From assembly GCF_032883915.1 (NCBI RefSeq), contig NZ_CP120717.1:305501-369500 (forward strand): a DNA stretch of 64,000 bases, read 5' to 3'. Made by a program: the position numbers and the translations under genes. Source of the DNA: Endozoicomonas sp. 8E (GTDB lineage: Bacteria; Pseudomonadota; Gammaproteobacteria; Pseudomonadales; Endozoicomonadaceae). The notes beneath the pieces are model-generated. The model had not been told where the DNA came from. It did no database searches and saw nothing but the letters and a program-made list of their open reading frames with translations. How positions within the stretch are numbered: position 1 is the stretch's first letter; every line of letters starts with the position of its first letter. This document shows, in pieces, positions 25,803-35,980 of this stretch.

Positions 25803-25822
25803 GCCCGACAACTGCCGGGCAT
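25803..25822 (-). terminator. Terminator of the PagL-like gene
   Basis: On the minus strand GCCCGGCAGTTGTCGGGC forms a 5-bp GC stem followed by GTTTTG, a few bases after the stop at 25829. Confidence 0.6.
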
Positions 25823-25828
25823 TTAATT

Positions 25829-26416
25829 TCAAAAATGATACGCAAGCGAGAACTGGATCACATTCAAATCCATATTGGGCCGTTTGATATAAGCATTGGA
25901 GTAGTGAAGCAACTTGGCGCCCAGATCAAAATTTTTTTCGGAACCCAGGAGAACGCCTGCACCCAGCATGGTTTCAAATTGTAAATGAGTGCTTTTTTCT
26001 AAAGGCTGGTCGCCTTTGTAACGAATCTGGGTATCGCTGATCCAGCCAACGCCCAGACCGGCATCGAAGTAATACTGTCCGCTGGGACTTTTGAATTGCC
26101 ATACCGGAGTCACGAAAAAGCCATAGATATCATCGCCACCTTTCGAGCTGTGAGAGGGGCTGGCATCCAGTTGATTATCCCAGTAAGAAACCGAAGTATC
26201 GAGAAGAAAGCGGTCATTCCATTCTGAATGTTCGAGAAGTCCTTCGTCACTGAAAGGCCATCTCAGGGCCAAGCGAGTGTCCTTAACCTCTATTTTACTG
26301 GAAAGATCCGGCCCGTAGCTGAAATGAATACTTTCGGGTTGTGCGACGACCGACGTTGAAAAAACAGATAGCACCACAGGTACTGCTGACAGAAAGGCTG
26401 CGTTATTGAATTTCAT
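25829..26416 (-). CDS. Outer-membrane lipid A 3-O-deacylase-like protein (PagL family)
   Basis: 195 residues with a signal peptide (residues 1-25, ending VVAQ). It is a small outer-membrane beta-barrel with alternating strands and a terminal LAYHF, ending in aromatic Phe. The PagL active-site region is HYSNAYIKRPN at 171-181, with H171 and S173 as the catalytic His and Ser. In Pseudomonas PagL the Glu is 14 residues after the His; the residue here is N185, so the triad is uncertain. PagL trims one acyl chain from lipid A and softens host recognition. Single gene with its own terminator. Confidence 0.75.
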   Translation of the reverse strand: MKFNNAAFLSAVPVVLSVFSTSVVAQPESIHFSYGPDLSSKIEVKDTRLALRWPFSDEGLLEHSEWNDRFLLDTSVSYWDNQLDASPSHSSKGGDDIYGFFVTPVWQFKSPSGQYYFDAGLGVGWISDTQIRYKGDQPLEKSTHLQFETMLGAGVLLGSEKNFDLGAKLLHYSNAYIKRPNMDLNVIQFSLAYHF

Positions 26417-26976
26417 GATCCTTATGCTCTTGTTTTTTTATTACTTTTTATATTTATTGAGCCCGCTACCAGATTTTGCTGCGCAATATTCCTGACGCCA
26501 AGTGGGAGGGGGCTTCCTACTAACTTACACTAAGGAGCCAGTGAATAAGACCAGATTTTTCCAACCTTGTTCTTTTTCAGCAAAGTCAGGTCGATATTCA
26601 GGCTGTTATCTCACCCGGTTTTGGATTTTTTATGACTCAAAAAGTGAAGGGATCAATGAATTGCCAGATGATGAAGCTGAGTTTGCTCATTATCATTCGA
26701 ACCAAAAGAGGCGATCCGATGGCTTCACGAGAGTGTAACAGTGAACCATTATCATCAAATCGGTCGATCTGATCTGGATCAAGGTCAGGGCCGTTTTGCT
26801 GCAGCCCGTATGCACTGCAGGATGAAGAATAATTCGTTGTTTTTGTAAGTATTTGCACGTATGGTGAATTTTTTGTACTTATGTACCACTAGCAGTGGCA
26901 ATTGAGAAAACAAGAATTTTAATGCCGACTTAATGTGCATTGGACTGATAAACGAATTAGATGAATAAGTTGTACC
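26417..26976. other. 560-base spacer upstream of the type II secretion operon
   Basis: No gene is supported. It must hold the divergent promoters of the PagL-like gene and gspC. I see no clear operator; an AT-rich stretch at 26820-26970 before gspC is the best place for a promoter. Confidence 0.4.
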
Positions 26977-27873
26977 ATGTCACCAACCCTGCTCAACAGA
27001 CTGAAAGCCTTTGGCCCTCTGTCCTCGCCTGACTTTAACATTGCCAGTATGTTGTCACAGACTGGGGTGCGGCGACTGATTGTTGGCTGTGAAGTGCTGC
27101 TGGTGATTCTTCTGACTCAGCAGCTGGCCCGCCTTACCTGGCAATTTATGGAGAGTTCTGATAGCGCTATGATTCAGTCGTGGCAACCACAATCGACAGT
27201 GGTAAATCGTCGTCAGTCGGAACAGGATGCCTACCCCGCACTGAATGATTTCCATCTGTTTGGTCAGGAGCCTATCAGGCTGACACAAACCGATAACCGT
27301 GGTATCGACCCCAATGCTGTTCCCAAATCCCGCCTGTCTGCAAAAGTCACCGGTATTGTTGCCAGTTCAGTTCCTGCTGATTCCGTTGCGGTGATTCATT
27401 CCAGTGGCCGTGATCGCACTTATCGAATCGGTGAAAAGCTTCAGGGTTCCAATGCTGAAGTGAAAGATATTTATGAGGATCGGGTGATTGTATCGAACCG
27501 CGGCAAGCTCGAAGCCCTGTTGCTTTACCCCAATGAAGCGGATCGAAAAGTAGAAAAAAGAGACAGTAGTCGTCTGGCAGAAGTGCATCAACAACTGATC
27601 GCTGATCCGGCCTCTTTTACGGATTTTTTTCAGATCACCGCGGCTCAGAAGGATGGTCAGCTGATCGGGTATCAGTTAACCCCCGGCAAGTTTGCTGACG
27701 TTTTTCGTGAGTCAGGCCTGAAGCCTGATGATGTAGCCCTGTCTATTAACGGATATGACTTGAGTGACAGCAACGACACAATGAAGCTGCTGCAGGAAAT
27801 CAAACAGCTCACCCAGCTATCGATGACCATTGAACGAGGTGGTCGTCTCTATGAAATAGAAGTCAGACTATGA
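26977..27873 (+). CDS. gspC: Type II secretion protein C
   Basis: 298 residues. A cytoplasmic N-terminus is followed by one membrane helix (about 34-52, LIVGCEVLLVILLTQQLARL). The periplasmic homology region contains FHLFGQEP and RLSAKVTGIVASS then RTYRIGEKLQ. The C-terminal domain from about 215 is PDZ-like (GYQLTPGKFADVFRESGLKP then DVALSINGYDL). GspC links the inner-membrane platform to the secretin and helps choose substrates. First gene of a 12-gene operon; its stop overlaps the gspD start (ATGA). Confidence 0.93.
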   Translation: MSPTLLNRLKAFGPLSSPDFNIASMLSQTGVRRLIVGCEVLLVILLTQQLARLTWQFMESSDSAMIQSWQPQSTVVNRRQSEQDAYPALNDFHLFGQEPIRLTQTDNRGIDPNAVPKSRLSAKVTGIVASSVPADSVAVIHSSGRDRTYRIGEKLQGSNAEVKDIYEDRVIVSNRGKLEALLLYPNEADRKVEKRDSSRLAEVHQQLIADPASFTDFFQITAAQKDGQLIGYQLTPGKFADVFRESGLKPDDVALSINGYDLSDSNDTMKLLQEIKQLTQLSMTIERGGRLYEIEVRL

Positions 27874-30071
27874 GTGTTAGAGGAAAAACAGGGATTTTAT
27901 CATTACTCCCTGAACTGTTTAATGGGGCTATTGCCCGGAAATGTGTGAACCAGAATGTTGTAAGACGGCTGCGCAGACAGGTCTGTTCACTGATGACAGT
28001 GTTCTTACTGGTTTCAACGTCTGTTTTTGCCAGTCAGGCTTCAGCGGACTATCAGCGCTATTCTGCCAGTTTTGAGAAGGCCGATATTGCTGAATTTGCC
28101 AGTACGGTCAGCGCTACTCTGAACAAAACCATTATTCTGGACCCCGCTGTTCGTGGCTCTGTAACGATCCGTTCCTATGACAAACTCAACGCTGAACAAT
28201 ACTATCAGCTGTTTTTGAACGTTCTGGAAGTCCACGGTTTTGCCGTTATCGAACAAGAAAATAATGTTCTGAAAATTGTTCAGGACAAGAACGCAAAAAT
28301 GTCGTCTATTGCGCTGGCTGACCGGCAAAACCCGGGACAGGGTGATGAGTTCGTTACCTGGGTACTCCCGGTTCAGAACGTGCCGGTGAGAGAACTGTCT
28401 CCGTTATTGCGGCAGCTCAATGATACAGCAGGCAATGTGGTTCATTACGATCCCTCCAATATTCTTCTGATGACCGGACGTGCGGCCAATGTGAAGCGTC
28501 TGGTTGAGATTGTCAGACGAGTGGATATGGCCGGCAACCGAAACTTCTCCGTTATTCAGCTCGAATACGCCTCTGCTTCAGAAATGCAGCGAATTCTCAC
28601 TTCTCTGCTGCAGGAAAAAGGTGGCAAGGGCAGTGCTTCTCAGGTGACCGTGGTTGCTGATGATCGCAGCAACCGCCTGATTGTTGCCGGTCAGGCAAGA
28701 CAGCTGCAAAAAGTAAATCGTATTGTCTACCAACTGGATGCCGAACAGGAATCCTCCGGTAATACCCGTGTCTTCTACTTGAGGTATGCCAAGGCGGAAG
28801 AACTGAAAGAAGTCATGGAAGGCGTGGGTCAAACGGTTCAGGCAGAAAAAGACAGCGGTAAGACAGTTGTTCGTAATAACCAGAAGTTCAGTATCAATGT
28901 TCATGAGCAAACCAACGCTCTGGTGGTCACCGCTCAGCCAGACATTATGAAAAGCCTGGAAAGTGTCATCAAGCAGCTCGATATTCGTCGTGCCCAGGTT
29001 CTGGTAGAAGCCATTATCGTTGAGGTGGCTGATGGCGATGGCATTAACCTCTCCTTCCAGCTGGCCAATGCTAACAGCGGCAGTATGATGCAGTTTAATG
29101 ATGGTCGAACAGTACCGATTGGCCAGATCATGGCAGGCCTGAAAGATGCCGAGGACGTGCCGGGTTCAACAGTTATCAGTGATGATGGCACCACTATCAA
29201 CCCTGATCAGCCGGGAGACTATACCAAGCTATATGATGCCCTGGCCGGTGTTTCCGGTGCAGCATTCAGTATTACATCCGGTGACTGGACAGCCCTTTTG
29301 CAGGCTGTTACCAGCTCAACAAAATCCAATGTTCTGGCGACTCCCAGCCTGATGACACTGGATAACGAAGAATCTTCTTTTATAGTGGGTGACGAAGTTC
29401 CTGTTATCACCGGGTCTGCTTCCAGTTCAAACAACGACAATCCTTTCCAGACCGTAGAGCGTAAGGAAGTGGGTGTGAAGATGACCGTCAAGCCCCAGAT
29501 CAATGAGGGCGATTCGGTGATGCTGGCTATTACCCAGGAAGTGTCCGGTGTGAATGGTACGACTTCCGTCGACGTCACTTTCTCCAAACGTGAAGTGAAA
29601 ACATCCATCATGGCACGCAGTGGTGACACCATTGTTATTGGCGGACTGCTGGACGAAGACGTGCAGGAAAGTGTTTCCAAAGTGCCACTGCTGGGTGATA
29701 TTCCCTACCTGGGGGCGCTCTTCCGCTCCACCTCCAGCGAGGTGAAAAAGCGTAACCTGATGGTCTTCCTGAGACCTACCATCATTCGTGACGATAACAT
29801 CCTGACCAGTATCAGCGGTAAGAAATACAGCTATATGCGTGCCCGCCAGCTGGATCGTCGTGATCAGGGCGTTCAGCTGATGCCTGATGCAAGAACCCCG
29901 GTCCTGCCGGAATACCCTTCTAACTCCGATCTGATGAACAGAGCGCGCCAGAAACTGGATGCAGCTGATCAGAAAGAAAAAGAGAAAGAAAAAAACGACA
30001 GCAAAGACGATGACAAGGTAGCCAGTAAACAGTCGGAGAAGAACGATGCTGAGTCCGGCGATAACAGTTGA
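27870..30071 (+). CDS. gspD: Type II secretion secretin D
   Basis: 733 residues. The signal peptide is unusually long because the start coupled to gspC places about 40 residues before the hydrophobic core ([18 protein letters not shown]). N0 to N3 domains follow ([28 protein letters not shown]), then the secretin core with VPVLLGDIP-type sequence [15 protein letters not shown]. The C-terminus is a charged Lys/Asp/Glu tail (about residues 690-733). GspD forms the outer-membrane gate. A shorter start near Met42 is possible. Overlaps gspE by 26 bases. Confidence 0.95.
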   Translation: MSVRGKTGILSLLPELFNGAIARKCVNQNVVRRLRRQVCSLMTVFLLVSTSVFASQASADYQRYSASFEKADIAEFASTVSATLNKTIILDPAVRGSVTIRSYDKLNAEQYYQLFLNVLEVHGFAVIEQENNVLKIVQDKNAKMSSIALADRQNPGQGDEFVTWVLPVQNVPVRELSPLLRQLNDTAGNVVHYDPSNILLMTGRAANVKRLVEIVRRVDMAGNRNFSVIQLEYASASEMQRILTSLLQEKGGKGSASQVTVVADDRSNRLIVAGQARQLQKVNRIVYQLDAEQESSGNTRVFYLRYAKAEELKEVMEGVGQTVQAEKDSGKTVVRNNQKFSINVHEQTNALVVTAQPDIMKSLESVIKQLDIRRAQVLVEAIIVEVADGDGINLSFQLANANSGSMMQFNDGRTVPIGQIMAGLKDAEDVPGSTVISDDGTTINPDQPGDYTKLYDALAGVSGAAFSITSGDWTALLQAVTSSTKSNVLATPSLMTLDNEESSFIVGDEVPVITGSASSSNNDNPFQTVERKEVGVKMTVKPQINEGDSVMLAITQEVSGVNGTTSVDVTFSKREVKTSIMARSGDTIVIGGLLDEDVQESVSKVPLLGDIPYLGALFRSTSSEVKKRNLMVFLRPTIIRDDNILTSISGKKYSYMRARQLDRRDQGVQLMPDARTPVLPEYPSNSDLMNRARQKLDAADQKEKEKEKNDSKDDDKVASKQSEKNDAESGDNS

Positions 30072-31596
30072 TCAGGAAACCGAAGCCCTTGCGCAGGAAG
30101 TCCTACAAGATCCCCCTGCGGCTGTTCTGGAGCTGCCCTTTGCCTTTGCCCGTAACTTTGGTGTCCTGCTGGAACACAAGCAGCGGGGCAACCCCTGTTT
30201 GTACGTCAATGGTCAACCTTCCAGAGCCGCTATTACTGAGGTTCGCCGCTTTGTTGCCGGCCCGATTGACATCAAGTCCCTGTCTGAGGGCGAGTTTGAA
30301 GCGAGACTTTCGGCCTACTATCAAAAAGACTCATCGGCTGCCCGACAGCTGATGAACGATATCGGCAATGATGAAGGTCTTCACTCTCTGGCAGAGGAAT
30401 TGCCTGACAGCGAAGACCTTTTAGATGCCGATGATGGTGCCCCGATCATTCGAATGATCAACGCTATGTTAGGTGAGGCGATCAAGGAAGGGGCTTCGGA
30501 TATTCATATCGAAACCTTCGAAAACTGCCTGGTCATTCGCTTTCGTGTCGATGGTGTATTGAGAGAAATTCTTCGACCCCAGCGTAAGCTGGCGGCTTTG
30601 CTGGTATCCCGTATCAAGGTCATGGCCAAACTGGATATTGCCGAGAAGCGGGTACCTCAGGATGGCCGTATTTCTCTGCGTCTGGGTGGTCGTGCCGTCG
30701 ATGTCCGGGTATCAACACTGCCTTCCCGTCATGGTGAGCGGATCGTATTGCGTTTGCTGGATCGCAACAGTGTCCGTATGGACATGTCCAGTTTAGGCAT
30801 GACACCTGATATTCATCAGCACATCCGTGAGGCTCTGCATAAACCTCACGGCATTCTGCTGGTCACAGGCCCGACCGGTTCCGGTAAGAGTACGACACTG
30901 TACGCTGGTTTGACAGAAATCAACGACAGCGAACGCAATATTCTCACCGTTGAAGATCCTGTGGAATACGATTTGGAAGGTGTGGGTCAGACACAGGTCA
31001 ACCCCAAGGTCGATATGACTTTTGCCCGAGGTCTGCGTGCCATTCTGCGTCAGGACCCGGACGTGGTGATGGTGGGTGAGATTCGTGATCTGGAAACTGC
31101 AGAAATTTCCATTCAGGCTTCCCTGACCGGTCACCTGGTATTGAGTACACTGCACACCAACACGGCTATCGGTGCTGTCACTCGTTTGAGAGATATGGGC
31201 ATTGAGCCTTTCCTGCTGTCTTCCAGTCTGCTGGGCGTTCTGGCCCAGCGTCTGGTTCGTACCCTCTGTCCTTCCTGCAAAGTAGCCAGAGAACCAACGC
31301 CTCACGAGCGCAGGCTGATGGGAATGGAGGACTCTGACAGCAGACCCGTTCACGAAGCCAGCCCTGAAGGCTGTTCCCAGTGTCATGGCAGTGGCTATAA
31401 AGGTCGAACCGGCATTCATGAGCTGTTTCTGGTCAGCGATGACGTCCGTAGGATGATTCATGAGGGTGCCGGTGAACAGGCTCTGGAAGATATCATTCGC
31501 AAGAGCAGCCCAAGTATCCAGAAAGATGGCTTCCGTAAAGTCCTTGCGGGTATGACTTCCATTGAAGAAGTATTGCGGGTAACCAGGGAGGAATAA
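30046..31596 (+). CDS. gspE: Type II secretion ATPase E
   Basis: 516 residues. Walker A GPTGSGKS is at 275-282, the Asp box [13 protein letters not shown] and Walker [15 protein letters not shown] follow, and the His box is [10 protein letters not shown] tetracysteine zinc motif spans CPSC (about 408) and CSQC (about 443). This cytoplasmic hexamer powers pseudopilus assembly. Starts inside the gspD 3' end, so translation is probably coupled; stop and gspF start overlap by one base. Confidence 0.96.
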   Translation: MLSPAITVDQETEALAQEVLQDPPAAVLELPFAFARNFGVLLEHKQRGNPCLYVNGQPSRAAITEVRRFVAGPIDIKSLSEGEFEARLSAYYQKDSSAARQLMNDIGNDEGLHSLAEELPDSEDLLDADDGAPIIRMINAMLGEAIKEGASDIHIETFENCLVIRFRVDGVLREILRPQRKLAALLVSRIKVMAKLDIAEKRVPQDGRISLRLGGRAVDVRVSTLPSRHGERIVLRLLDRNSVRMDMSSLGMTPDIHQHIREALHKPHGILLVTGPTGSGKSTTLYAGLTEINDSERNILTVEDPVEYDLEGVGQTQVNPKVDMTFARGLRAILRQDPDVVMVGEIRDLETAEISIQASLTGHLVLSTLHTNTAIGAVTRLRDMGIEPFLLSSSLLGVLAQRLVRTLCPSCKVAREPTPHERRLMGMEDSDSRPVHEASPEGCSQCHGSGYKGRTGIHELFLVSDDVRRMIHEGAGEQALEDIIRKSSPSIQKDGFRKVLAGMTSIEEVLRVTREE

Positions 31597-32819
31597 TGGG
31601 CGTATTTGCATACGAAGCCCTGGATAAAAAGGGCAAAAAACGCAAAGGGGTGCTTGAGGCTGATTCTGCCCGCCAGCTTCGTCAGCAATTGCGCTCGGAA
31701 GGTCTGGCTCCGGTGACCATTAATGAATCCGAACAAAAGAGCAGTGGTAAACGTGCGTCGTTTACTCTGTTCGAGAAAAAAGCCAGCCCGGCTGAAGTCG
31801 CCCTGTTGACTCGTCAGCTGGCCACTCTGGTTGCGGCTGCCATTCCTCTGGAAGAGTGTCTTCAGGCTTTGTCTCGTCAGGTTCAGAAATCCCATCTGAA
31901 AGCCATGATCACCACCGTCAGAGCCAAGGTACTGGAAGGCCGGACGCTGGCAGAAAGTCTGGCGAATTACCCGAAAACCTTCGATACACTGTATTGCTCG
32001 ATGGTGGCGGCCGGTGAAAAGTCCGGTCATCTGGATACGGTTCTGGAGCGGCTGGCGGATTATACCGAACAGCGTCAGATGATCCGGGGCAAGCTGATTC
32101 AGGCCATGATCTATCCCGCCATTCTCACCATTGTGGCGGTCTCGGTCATCGCCATTTTGCTGGCAACCGTGGTACCCACCGTGGTGGAACAGTTTGCGGA
32201 TCTTGGACAGGACCTGCCAGCCATGACCCGGGCCCTGATTGCCATGAGTGACTTTGTTCGGGATTACGGCTTCGGTGTACTGGCTGGCCTTGTCGCTTTG
32301 TTATTTATCAGGCAGCGTGTGCTGGTTAATCCCAGGCGGAGACTGACCCACGACCGATGGCTGTTGAAAATGCCCGTAATGGGTGAAGTGGGTGCCGGTG
32401 TTGATACCTCACGTTTTGCCCGGACACTGAGTATTCTCAGCAGCAGTTCAGTGCCCCTTCTGGAAGGAATGAGAATCTCGGCAGAAGTCATGTCCAACTC
32501 TTTTATCCGGAAATCTCTTGAACAGGCTTCGGAGCGGGTGAGGGAAGGTTCCAGCCTCTGGATGGCGCTGGATCAGACACAACTGTTTCCACCCATGATG
32601 CTTCATATTATTGCCAGTGGTGAAAAGTCGGGTGCGCTCGAACAGATGCTGGTTCGAGCAGCGGACAGTCAGGATCGACAGTTTGAAAACCAGGTGAATA
32701 TTGCCCTGGGTGTTTTTGGCCCTTTGCTGATTGTCTCCATGGCGGGCATGGTGCTGTTTATTGTTATGGCGATTCTGACCCCGATGCTGGACCTTAACTC
32801 ACTGGTATCAGGTGGTTAA
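31596..32819 (+). CDS. gspF: Type II secretion inner-membrane platform protein F
   Basis: 407 residues with two repeated T2SSF domains, seen as LTRQLATLVAAAIPLEECLQ near 70 and FARTLSILSSSSVPLLEGMR near 270, and three membrane helices (about 170, 222 and 380). GspF is the polytopic core of the assembly platform that contacts GspE and GspL. Starts ATGGGCGTATTTGC overlapping the gspE stop. A 92-base gap follows before gspG. Confidence 0.95.
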   Translation: MGVFAYEALDKKGKKRKGVLEADSARQLRQQLRSEGLAPVTINESEQKSSGKRASFTLFEKKASPAEVALLTRQLATLVAAAIPLEECLQALSRQVQKSHLKAMITTVRAKVLEGRTLAESLANYPKTFDTLYCSMVAAGEKSGHLDTVLERLADYTEQRQMIRGKLIQAMIYPAILTIVAVSVIAILLATVVPTVVEQFADLGQDLPAMTRALIAMSDFVRDYGFGVLAGLVALLFIRQRVLVNPRRRLTHDRWLLKMPVMGEVGAGVDTSRFARTLSILSSSSVPLLEGMRISAEVMSNSFIRKSLEQASERVREGSSLWMALDQTQLFPPMMLHIIASGEKSGALEQMLVRAADSQDRQFENQVNIALGVFGPLLIVSMAGMVLFIVMAILTPMLDLNSLVSGG

Positions 32820-32911
32820 CAGGCAGCATGGGGCTTTCAGTAGAGAGTTTTTCAGGTAAAAACATGAGCCTGACACAGATCGGGTCATGTGACATTAGGA
32901 GTGAATAACCA

Positions 32912-33352
32912 ATGACTACGAAAAAGGTAGATCGACAAAAACAGCAGGGTTTTACCCTGATTGAGATCATGGTGGTGATCGTGATTCTCGGTGTCCTGGC
33001 CAGTATGGTGGCCCCGAATGTTCTGGGTAACAAAGAAAAGGCAGACCAGCAGAAAGCCGTCAGTGACATAGTGACGCTGGAAAACGCACTGGACATGTAC
33101 AAGCTGGACAATAATCACTTCCCATCCACTCAGCAGGGGTTGAATGCTCTGGTAGAACAGCCTTCCGGTAGCCCTCAACCCAGAAATTACCGTGACAATG
33201 GCTACATCCGTCGTTTACCCCAAGACCCATGGGGTAATGACTATCTGATGCAGTCTCCCGGTGAATTTGGTGATATCGATATCTTCTCTGCCGGACCTGA
33301 TGGCCAAGCGGGCTCTGACGATGACATCGGCAACTGGAACATGAATTCCTGA
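32912..33352 (+). CDS. gspG: Major pseudopilin G
   Basis: 146 residues. The 13-residue leader ends KQQG, and cleavage before FTLIEIMVVIVILGVLASMV would leave a type IV pilin-like helix with Glu5. The calcium-binding C-terminal region is seen in LPQDPWGNDYLMQSPGEFGD and GPDGQAGSDDDIGNW. It is the main subunit of the pseudopilus piston. A prepilin peptidase (gspO/pilD) is required but is not in this window. Confidence 0.96.
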   Translation: MTTKKVDRQKQQGFTLIEIMVVIVILGVLASMVAPNVLGNKEKADQQKAVSDIVTLENALDMYKLDNNHFPSTQQGLNALVEQPSGSPQPRNYRDNGYIRRLPQDPWGNDYLMQSPGEFGDIDIFSAGPDGQAGSDDDIGNWNMNS

Positions 33353-33936
33353 TGAAAAGTGCCGGCTTCACCTTGCTTGAAATCATGCTGGTTCTGGTAC
33401 TGCTGGGCATTGCTACCGCTGTCGTATTGCCTACTCTGGAACCGGCTGACAGTTCCGCGCGTTTAAAAACGGCTGCGGATCGATTTGCTGCTCTGGTGAA
33501 AGCTGGCCACGAAGAGTCATTGCTTAAAGGTAAAGACCTTGGGGTCAGGTTGACCGACAACGGCTATCAGTTTATGGAGTGGTATGAAGACAAGTGGCAG
33601 TTAATGCAGAGTGACCGATTGCTCACAAAGAAAGAGCTTTCAGAAGCCATCAATCTGGACTTTATGCCGGGTGAGCCGATCTGGCAGGCTGCTCTGGATG
33701 CACAAGAGCAGCAAGATAGTGACTCGTTTTTTACTGACTCAGGGCTGTTTGAAAACGAAGCAAGCAAGAAAAAACCTGACCTCTATATCTGGTCCAGCGG
33801 CGACCTGACCCCGGCTGAAGTGCGGTTTCAGTCAGCCAGCGACAGTCGTCGCTTTTTTAGCGTGATGATCAGGGAAACCGGAGAAATAACCGTGGTCAGT
33901 GCAGATGAGTATGACAAGACAAGTGGTCGGGGTTGA
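33352..33936 (+). CDS. gspH: Minor pseudopilin H
   Basis: 194 residues with a very short leader MKSAG before FTLLEIMLVLVLLGIATAVV, Glu5 retained. The GspH globular domain follows (RFAALVKAGHEESLLKGKDL, then VRLTDNGYQFMEW). The ATG overlaps the gspG stop by one base. Fits between gspG and gspI as in standard operons. Confidence 0.9.
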   Translation: MKSAGFTLLEIMLVLVLLGIATAVVLPTLEPADSSARLKTAADRFAALVKAGHEESLLKGKDLGVRLTDNGYQFMEWYEDKWQLMQSDRLLTKKELSEAINLDFMPGEPIWQAALDAQEQQDSDSFFTDSGLFENEASKKKPDLYIWSSGDLTPAEVRFQSASDSRRFFSVMIRETGEITVVSADEYDKTSGRG

Positions 33937-33939
33937 TAA

Positions 33940-34341
33940 ATGAAACGTCATTCAGGCTGTTCACAATGTTCCCGGCAGGTCAGGGGCTTCACTTTGTTAG
34001 AAGTGTTGATGGCCATGACTATTCTGGCCATCGCCGGTATCACGGTGCTCAGAACCAGCAGTGAAAGCCTGGATAACAGCCAGTACCTGAAGAACAAAAC
34101 CATGGCTCGCTGGGTGGCCGACAATGAACTGGTCGATCTCTACCTGAAGGATCAATGGCCGTCCCAGACCTGGAAAAAAGAGACCCGTGAGCTGGCTGAT
34201 CAAACTTGGCATGTCCGATACCGGAGTGTGCGTACGGCGGATGAAAATTTTCGGGCCATCCAGGTCGAAGTCCGACTGGACCGCGATGAGAAGAAAGCCG
34301 CTCTGGCCAGTCTGCAAACTTACACGGTGAAGCGGTCTTGA
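33940..34341 (+). CDS. gspI: Minor pseudopilin I
   Basis: 133 residues. A 16-residue leader ends QVRG before FTLLEVLMAMTILAIAGITV. The MARWVADNELVDLYL segment is typical of GspI. Together with GspJ and GspK it forms the tip complex that starts the pseudopilus. Overlaps gspJ by 4 bases. Confidence 0.92.
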   Translation: MKRHSGCSQCSRQVRGFTLLEVLMAMTILAIAGITVLRTSSESLDNSQYLKNKTMARWVADNELVDLYLKDQWPSQTWKKETRELADQTWHVRYRSVRTADENFRAIQVEVRLDRDEKKAALASLQTYTVKRS

Positions 34342-34976
34342 AGTCATTGAACATCATGCAACGCTCGACCCAATGTGGTTTTACCTTACTGGAAATGTTG
34401 GTGGCTCTGACCATTTTTGCACTGGTCAGTATGAGTGCCTGGCAGATTCTTCAGGGTGTTATGGGTGCCCGCGATGTTGCCAGCGATCATCAGAGTCGTA
34501 TTCAGGAAATTGATTACGCCATGATGGTCATGGAGCAGGACTTCCGGCAAATGATTGACCGGGGTGTGCGAGTTGATGGTGAACTGACGAATCAGAGTCT
34601 GTTTGCCGGTCAGGATATGCTGGAATCCGATGACGAGGCAGCGGTCTTTATTCGTCTGGGCTGGCGCAATCCGCAACAGAAACTCCCCCGCTCCGAGTTG
34701 CAGAAAGTCAGCTATCGGCTCAAAGACGGAGTGCTGGAACGTCAGCACTTTTATGTGCTGGACCCTGAGGAGAATGCAGAACCCGTGGTCAGGGATCTGT
34801 TAACCGATGTCCGCTCACTCAAGTTTCAGTACTTTATTAATGGCCAGTGGTTAGAAAAACTCGGTAACACTCTGCCCGAGGGCTTGAAGATTACCTTTGA
34901 GCTGAATGATCTGGGGATCATCGAGCGGCGTTACGTGCTTCCCGGGATCTGGGAAGTTCAGGAGCAGGAGTCATGA
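34338..34976 (+). CDS. gspJ: Minor pseudopilin J
   Basis: 212 residues. Leader ends TQCG before FTLLEMLVALTIFALVSMSA. The MVMEQDFRQMIDRGVR and LTDVRSLKFQYFINGQWLEK segments match GspJ. Overlaps gspI and gspK by 4 bases on each side, so translation is coupled. Confidence 0.93.
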   Translation: MKSLNIMQRSTQCGFTLLEMLVALTIFALVSMSAWQILQGVMGARDVASDHQSRIQEIDYAMMVMEQDFRQMIDRGVRVDGELTNQSLFAGQDMLESDDEAAVFIRLGWRNPQQKLPRSELQKVSYRLKDGVLERQHFYVLDPEENAEPVVRDLLTDVRSLKFQYFINGQWLEKLGNTLPEGLKITFELNDLGIIERRYVLPGIWEVQEQES

Positions 34977-35980
34977 GGGGCCTGATTTCAGATAAAAAGA
35001 ATACAACGTCTTTTGAGCGTCGTCAGTCTGGTGTCGCATTGCTAATTGTTATGTTCGTATTGACGTTGATGGTGCTGATAGCGGCAGAGATAACTTTCGG
35101 ATTTTTCCTGCAAATGCGCCGGACAGCCTCCCTGCAGCAAATGGAACAGGCCCGCTGGTATGCCCTGTCTGGTGAAGAACTGGCGGTCAAGGTGCTTCAG
35201 GACGAGTTTGATGAAAGCGAAGAAACCGTCAATCTCGGTCAAACCTGGGCCACGGGTGAAGTGACTTTCCCGGTCGATGGTGGGGCAATCAAGGGCGAAA
35301 TTTCCGACGCTCAGGCCTGTTTAAACCTCAATGCTTTGCAGGCACCGGACAAAGGAGGGCAGACTTCGGTTGAAGTTAAAGTGTTTCAATCCCTAATGGA
35401 AGTTCTGGGGATTGAGCCTTACCTGGCGGACAGGATTGCCCAATCAACCAGAGACTGGATAGACAATGACGACACCCAGGGGTCAGGTACCGGAGCCGAA
35501 GACAGTTATTATCAGTCTCTGCCAGTGCCCTATCTGGCCAGTAATACCAGTATGAGATCGGCTTCGGAATTGAGAGCGGTAAAGGGCGTCAATGCCAGAA
35601 TTATGAGAAGGGTTGAACCTTATCTTTGTGCACTTCCGACTGCCGAGATGAACATTAATATCAATACCCTGTCGCCGGATCATGCGTCGGTGCTCAGTGC
35701 CCTGTATTTGGGTGAGCTTCCCATAGAGCAGGCAAAAGAGGTATTGGAACAGAGGCCGGAGGATGGCTGGCAGAGTGTCGATGAGTTTATTCAACAACCC
35801 TCTCTCTCCAACTTCAGTGCCGAAAACACCCATGAGTTGATGTCGGTCGACAGTCAATATTTTGTGATGAATGCAACCGCTTCCTATGCGGACTCCAAAG
35901 TCCGGGTAAAGAGCCTGCTGCGGCGGGAAGAAGAGAATAAGTTCAGCGTTATTCGCCGAGAGTTTGGAGGGCTTGAGTGA
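34973..35980 (+). CDS. gspK: Minor pseudopilin K
   Basis: 335 residues. Leader ends RRQSG before VALLIVMFVLTLMVLIAAEI; as in other GspK proteins Glu5 is absent (VALLI), fitting its place at the tip. DAQACLNLNAL, STRDWIDNDDTQGSGTGAED and the helix-hairpin-helix-like SASELRAVKGVNA are family features. Ends in a 4-base overlap with gspL. Confidence 0.93.
   Translation: MRGLISDKKNTTSFERRQSGVALLIVMFVLTLMVLIAAEITFGFFLQMRRTASLQQMEQARWYALSGEELAVKVLQDEFDESEETVNLGQTWATGEVTFPVDGGAIKGEISDAQACLNLNALQAPDKGGQTSVEVKVFQSLMEVLGIEPYLADRIAQSTRDWIDNDDTQGSGTGAEDSYYQSLPVPYLASNTSMRSASELRAVKGVNARIMRRVEPYLCALPTAEMNININTLSPDHASVLSALYLGELPIEQAKEVLEQRPEDGWQSVDEFIQQPSLSNFSAENTHELMSVDSQYFVMNATASYADSKVRVKSLLRREEENKFSVIRREFGGLE

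Noticed and set aside
30793-31611. 272-codon minus-strand frame
   Set aside because: Antisense to gspE with no motif or ribosome-binding site.
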